NCBI GenBank assembly: GCA_016288205.1
Contig: JAEEYO010000063.1
Location: 54,898 to 118,897, forward strand
Direction: 5' to 3'
Source of the DNA: Treponema sp.
GTDB lineage: Bacteria > Spirochaetota > Spirochaetia > Treponematales > Treponemataceae
DNA length: 64,000 bases
Shown here: in pieces, positions 61,069 through 64,000 of the stretch
How positions within the stretch are numbered: position 1 is the stretch's first letter
How the letters are laid out: every line of letters starts with the position of its first letter
The notes under the pieces: model-generated
The model's database searches: none
Seen by the model: only the letters and a program-made list of their open reading frames with translations
Told to the model about the DNA's origin: nothing
Program-made: the position numbers and the translations under genes

Positions 61069-61929
61069 ATGAAAAATTTGAAAAAATATGTCGCAGTGTT
61101 TGTTTTCTTTTTTGTGGCTGCCTCGCTGATTTCATGCGGCAAATCGAATGTAAAATCGGAAAAGAAAGCGGATATCAGGATTGTTTCTTTGGGGCCGTCC
61201 GCAACGGAAATTCTTTTTGCCATCGGTGCTAATGATGAGCTTGTCGCCAGAACTGATTTGTGCGATTATCCTGAGGAGGCTAAGGACATATCTTCCGTCG
61301 GCGGTTTTTCCGGGAACACAATCAGCCTTGAGTCAATTCTTTCTTTTGAGCCGACTTTGGTTTATCTATTCGCGGGCATGCATGATTTTTTAATTGAGCC
61401 GCTGGAGGCTGCCGGCATTCAGGTTTATGTCTCAAATGCGAATTCCATTGATGCGGTCAAAACGGAAATCCTCGACATGGGAAAAATCACGGGACATGAA
61501 AAACAGGCTCAGAGCGTCATAAATGAAATGGATAAAAAACTTGACGAGGCTAAAAAAATCACCGAAAAAAAATCCGGGGGTAAAAGCGAAAAGTTTCCGA
61601 AGGTGTATTGGGAAATATGGCATGAGCCGATGATGAGCGTTGGAAGGGATTCTTTTATCAATGATATTATCCAAAGGGCGGGCGGTAAGAATATTTTTGC
61701 CGATGAGGAATATGCCTATCCGATGGTGAGTGAGGAAGCAGTTCTTTATGCCGCTCCCGATTTTATTTTTTACACCGGGAACGGAATGGGAGGAGGAAAG
61801 CCTTCTGAAAATCTGAGCGCTCCGAAAGGGATTTTCTTTATGGGTGATGATGACGGTTTTGTCCGTTCTTCACCAAGGGCCGCCGATGCGGTTTTAAAGC
61901 TTGCGAAAATCATTTGGGAAGAAAAGTGA
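61069..61929 (+). CDS. btuF: ABC transporter substrate-binding lipoprotein (BtuF-like)
   Basis: A 286-residue lipoprotein; the signal ends ASLISCGKS. The fold is the class III periplasmic binding type used for cobalamin and siderophores: RIVSLGPSATEILFAIGANDELVARTDLCDYP, EPTLVYLF and DFIFYTGNGMGGGK. WHEPMMSVGRDSFINDII is typical of the BtuF/FepB group. Divergence from B12-dependent metF-metH makes cobalamin the likely ligand; heme or siderophore cannot be excluded. Confidence 0.82.
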   Translation: MKNLKKYVAVFVFFFVAASLISCGKSNVKSEKKADIRIVSLGPSATEILFAIGANDELVARTDLCDYPEEAKDISSVGGFSGNTISLESILSFEPTLVYLFAGMHDFLIEPLEAAGIQVYVSNANSIDAVKTEILDMGKITGHEKQAQSVINEMDKKLDEAKKITEKKSGGKSEKFPKVYWEIWHEPMMSVGRDSFINDIIQRAGGKNIFADEEYAYPMVSEEAVLYAAPDFIFYTGNGMGGGKPSENLSAPKGIFFMGDDDGFVRSSPRAADAVLKLAKIIWEEK

Positions 61930-62945
61930 AAGCTGAAAATAGAAAATCAAAAAAGGAAAAGTTTTTCTCATTTTTTTTGAAATGGTCGCCGTGTTTTTTT
62001 CTTTTGATTCTTTGTGTCGCAGCCCTCGGATTCGGCACCAAATTGATTTCACCTTTTTCCATTTTTTCCGAGACAATTTCAAAAACTGATTTTGTCATTT
62101 TGGTAAAAATCCGTCTTCCAAGAATTTTACTCAGTGTGATTTGCGGCGCGCTTTTGGGGGGAACCGGAGCTGTTTTCCAAGGCTTTTTCAGAAATCCACT
62201 TGCGGATCCCGGAATTATGGGAGTGTGTTCTGGTGCGACTTTCGGTGCTGTCTTGTCCGGCCTGATTCCACTGTCCGCATTTTCCTTTTTGAGCCACACA
62301 ACTTTTTTTGCCTTTGCGGGTGCCTTGCTTTCGGCCCTATGCGTTTTTCTTTTTTCAAAATTTTTCAAAGAGACATCCAGCGTTACTCTGTTGCTTTCAG
62401 GTACGGCGGTCGGCACTTTTTTTTCTGCGCTTGCCTCAATCATTTTGCTGACTCACGAAAGCGATTTGCATTCTTTTTACGTGTGGACGACAGGAAGTTT
62501 TAACGCGAAGGGATGGAAGGAATTTTCCACGTTCATAATTCCGTCGCTTTTGTCATTGGTTTTGCTGGAGCTTTCCTCAAGGCATCTGGATGTGCTTGTG
62601 TGCGGAGAAAATTCAGCACGGACTTTGGGACTGAATTACGGTTTTGTCAGAAATTACGTTTTGATTTCAGGCTCCCTTGCGACAAGCTGCGCGGTCTGTT
62701 CCGGCGGCATAATCTCTTTTGTCGGACTGATTGCACCGCACATCGCACGGAAAATCTATGGTCCCCTGCACAGGACTTTGATTTTTGAAAGCATGATTTA
62801 TGGCGCAGGTCTTATGCTCATCGCGGACACTTTGGCAAGGACAGTCGTTTCTCCGTCTGAGCTACCGGTCGGAATCATCACTTCGCTTGTGGGCGTTCCG
62901 TGTTTTATCGCCGTGCTTTTTAAAATGGGCAGGGAGAGAGGATGA
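61926..62945 (+). CDS. btuC: FecCD-family ABC permease (BtuC-like)
   Basis: A 339-residue membrane protein with about ten segments and the family motifs VKIRLPRILLSVICGALLGGTGAVFQGFFRNPLADPGIMG, LLLSGTAVGTFFSAL and GGIISFVGLIAPHIARKI. GTG 61926 overlaps the upstream stop (GTGA) and has GGGAAG upstream, so it is preferred over the track TTG 61914. Confidence 0.88.
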   Translation: MKAENRKSKKEKFFSFFLKWSPCFFLLILCVAALGFGTKLISPFSIFSETISKTDFVILVKIRLPRILLSVICGALLGGTGAVFQGFFRNPLADPGIMGVCSGATFGAVLSGLIPLSAFSFLSHTTFFAFAGALLSALCVFLFSKFFKETSSVTLLLSGTAVGTFFSALASIILLTHESDLHSFYVWTTGSFNAKGWKEFSTFIIPSLLSLVLLELSSRHLDVLVCGENSARTLGLNYGFVRNYVLISGSLATSCAVCSGGIISFVGLIAPHIARKIYGPLHRTLIFESMIYGAGLMLIADTLARTVVSPSELPVGIITSLVGVPCFIAVLFKMGRERG

Positions 62946-62947
62946 TT

Positions 62948-63697
62948 ATGCTTGAGGTAAAAAATCTTAGCGCGGGTTATGGGAAAAAAATCATTTTTGA
63001 AAATCTCTCCTTTTGTCTGGAGACTGGAAGTTTTACGGCACTCTGCGGAAAAAACGGCTCGGGGAAAAGCACTCTTTTGAATTTAATTTCGGGGATAGTT
63101 CCAAGCGGGCTTTCTTTTGAAGGCGACGTTTTGTTTGAGGGCGAGAGTGTTTTTAAAATGAAGAGAAAAGACGTGGCGCAGAAAATCTCCCTTTTGCTCC
63201 AGGAGGAGAATCCCGTGTGGAACATGAGCGTGAGGCAGTTTGTGGAGACCGGGCTTTATTCGTTCGGGGAAATGCCGAAAAATCAATGCGACAAAATTGT
63301 TGATGCTGCCCTGAGCAAAATCGGGATCGCAGATTTTTCCGACAAAAAGATTTTTGCTATCTCCGGAGGGGAATTCCAAAAGTGCAGATTGGCACGGAGT
63401 TTCGTTCAGGGAAGTCCGCTGATGCTTTTTGACGAGCCTTCCGACAGGCTTGATTATTCATTCCAGCAGTCATTTTTGCGTGAGACAAAGGAGCTGGATA
63501 AGACGATTCTTTTTTCAATCCACGACATCAACACGGCCTCAATTTTTGCGGAGGATTTTCTTCTGCTTTGTGACGGAAAAATCATCCGGGGCAAAAGACA
63601 GGAAATTTTTGACGAAGATGTTTTGTCAAAGGCTTTCGGTGCCGGAGTGAAGATTTTCAATCATCCGCTTTTGAATGTTCCGCAACTTGCGTTTTAA
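62948..63697 (+). CDS. btuD: ABC transporter ATPase (BtuD/FepC-like)
   Basis: A 249-residue ATPase: Walker A CGKNGSGKSTLLN, Q-loop LLLQEEN, signature ISGGEFQKCRLARSF, Walker B LMLFDEPSDRLD and His switch FSIHD. GAGAGG is 6 nt before ATG 62948 and abuts ATG 62942, so 62948 is chosen. It completes the BtuFCD-like operon and meets the minus-strand gene tail to tail with a 4-nt overlap. Confidence 0.9.
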   Translation: MLEVKNLSAGYGKKIIFENLSFCLETGSFTALCGKNGSGKSTLLNLISGIVPSGLSFEGDVLFEGESVFKMKRKDVAQKISLLLQEENPVWNMSVRQFVETGLYSFGEMPKNQCDKIVDAALSKIGIADFSDKKIFAISGGEFQKCRLARSFVQGSPLMLFDEPSDRLDYSFQQSFLRETKELDKTILFSIHDINTASIFAEDFLLLCDGKIIRGKRQEIFDEDVLSKAFGAGVKIFNHPLLNVPQLAF

Positions 63698-64000
63698 TTT
63701 CCCGAACTCTTGTAGTACTTGATGCTGAAATTCCAAAAGAGATAGGCAAGGATGTACATGACTAGTCCCACAAGAGGAGTGATGTACATGAAGAAAATCG
63801 GATAGCAAGACATGTCATCTTTTCTTAGCAGGAATTGTGCGGGAAAATAATTTACAAAGGCAAAGGGTACGACAAAAGTCATGCAGAATTGAATTGCCTT
63901 GTGGAAAATGCTTATCGGATATCCTGCGAACTTGCGCATGTTCCAGTAGAACACTTCCTTTAACGTGTTGGTTTCCAAAAGATAGATGTTCAGTGTTGCA
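63694..64000 (-). CDS. ABC-2 type permease, C-terminal part (partial at edge)
   Basis: The frame is open to the right edge (ATLNIYLLETNTLKEVFYWNMRKFAGYPISIF), so the track start at TTG 63978 is artificial. About 101 residues are visible with two or three hydrophobic segments (FCMTFVVPFAFVNYFPAQFLL, ITPLVGLVMYILAYLFWNFSIKYY). This matches the end of ABC-2 family transporters of the DUF990 kind, usually adjacent to an ATPase gene that lies outside the window. Confidence 0.65.
   Translation of the reverse strand, partial: ATLNIYLLETNTLKEVFYWNMRKFAGYPISIFHKAIQFCMTFVVPFAFVNYFPAQFLLRKDDMSCYPIFFMYITPLVGLVMYILAYLFWNFSIKYYKSSGN

Noticed and set aside
1-64000. CRISPR arrays, tRNA or rRNA genes, complete insertion sequences
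   Set aside because: No regularly spaced repeats, tRNA T-loop/CCA patterns, rRNA segments or intact transposase with terminal repeats were seen by eye.

Overview
The window looks like chromosome of a Treponema-type spirochaete. The evidence is indirect: two genes resembling the expanded Rpn/PD-(D/E)XK and RipA-like families, lipoproteins with short signal peptides, a B12-dependent methionine cycle, and a housekeeping background of moderate GC around an AT-rich surface-polysaccharide island. I ran no database search. Family names below are recognised by eye from motifs.

Layout. 1-7.1 kb is housekeeping DNA: an internally deleted Rpn-type nuclease, a B12-binding radical SAM protein, a PurF-like amidophosphoribosyltransferase without its Cys nucleophile, pncB, and an ACT-domain/paaK pair. 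7.1-9.8 kb is an rfbA-rfbC-rfbB operon for dTDP-4-keto-6-deoxy sugars; rfbD is absent here. At 9.8-10.6 kb a NusG/LoaP-like antiterminator gene is divergent from a strong promoter with a hairpin-rich leader of about 160 nt. That promoter opens a polysaccharide island reaching about 33 kb on the + strand: Wzm/Wzt export ABC transporter, a legionaminic-acid-type nonulosonate pathway (LegB, LegC, LegG, LegI, PtmE-like, LegF) and glycosyltransferases. 33.9-45.9 kb carries more glycosyltransferases on both strands, a CotH-like lipoprotein, a UDP-sugar dehydrogenase and a GtrII-type glucosyltransferase. 45.9-47.9 kb is fcl-gmd (GDP-fucose). From 48 kb the DNA is housekeeping again: an EEP-family protein, a DUF4349 lipoprotein, a flavodoxin, HAD phosphatases, MATE, GNAT, AlkD, then metF, a MetH activation protein and a shortened metH, divergent from a BtuFCD-like ABC transporter. 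An ABC-2 type permease runs off the right edge.

The island bears marks of turnover. The GC drops inside wzt exactly where the carbohydrate-binding domain begins. Poly-G tracts sit in an aminotransferase (G8, in frame) and in a hexapeptide acyltransferase (G10, out of frame), so both may be phase variable. Several genes are broken: a RipA-like membrane protein, a DUF1796-like protein, an AAA ATPase remnant and a Gfo/Idh/MocA remnant. Cargo unrelated to sugar synthesis lies between the pathway genes: a Schlafen/AlbA_2 protein, an ATPase plus unknown partner that resembles a two-gene defence system, and a zeta-toxin-like module.

Two regulatory observations stand out. First, at least eight genes have a recognisable promoter whose -10 box ends only 6-9 nt before the ATG, with no properly spaced Shine-Dalgarno, which suggests leaderless mRNAs. 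Second, metF and the btuF-like gene are driven by a symmetric divergent promoter: both directions share one palindromic TTGCAA as -35, each has a 17-bp spacer, and each -10 ends 6 nt from its ATG.
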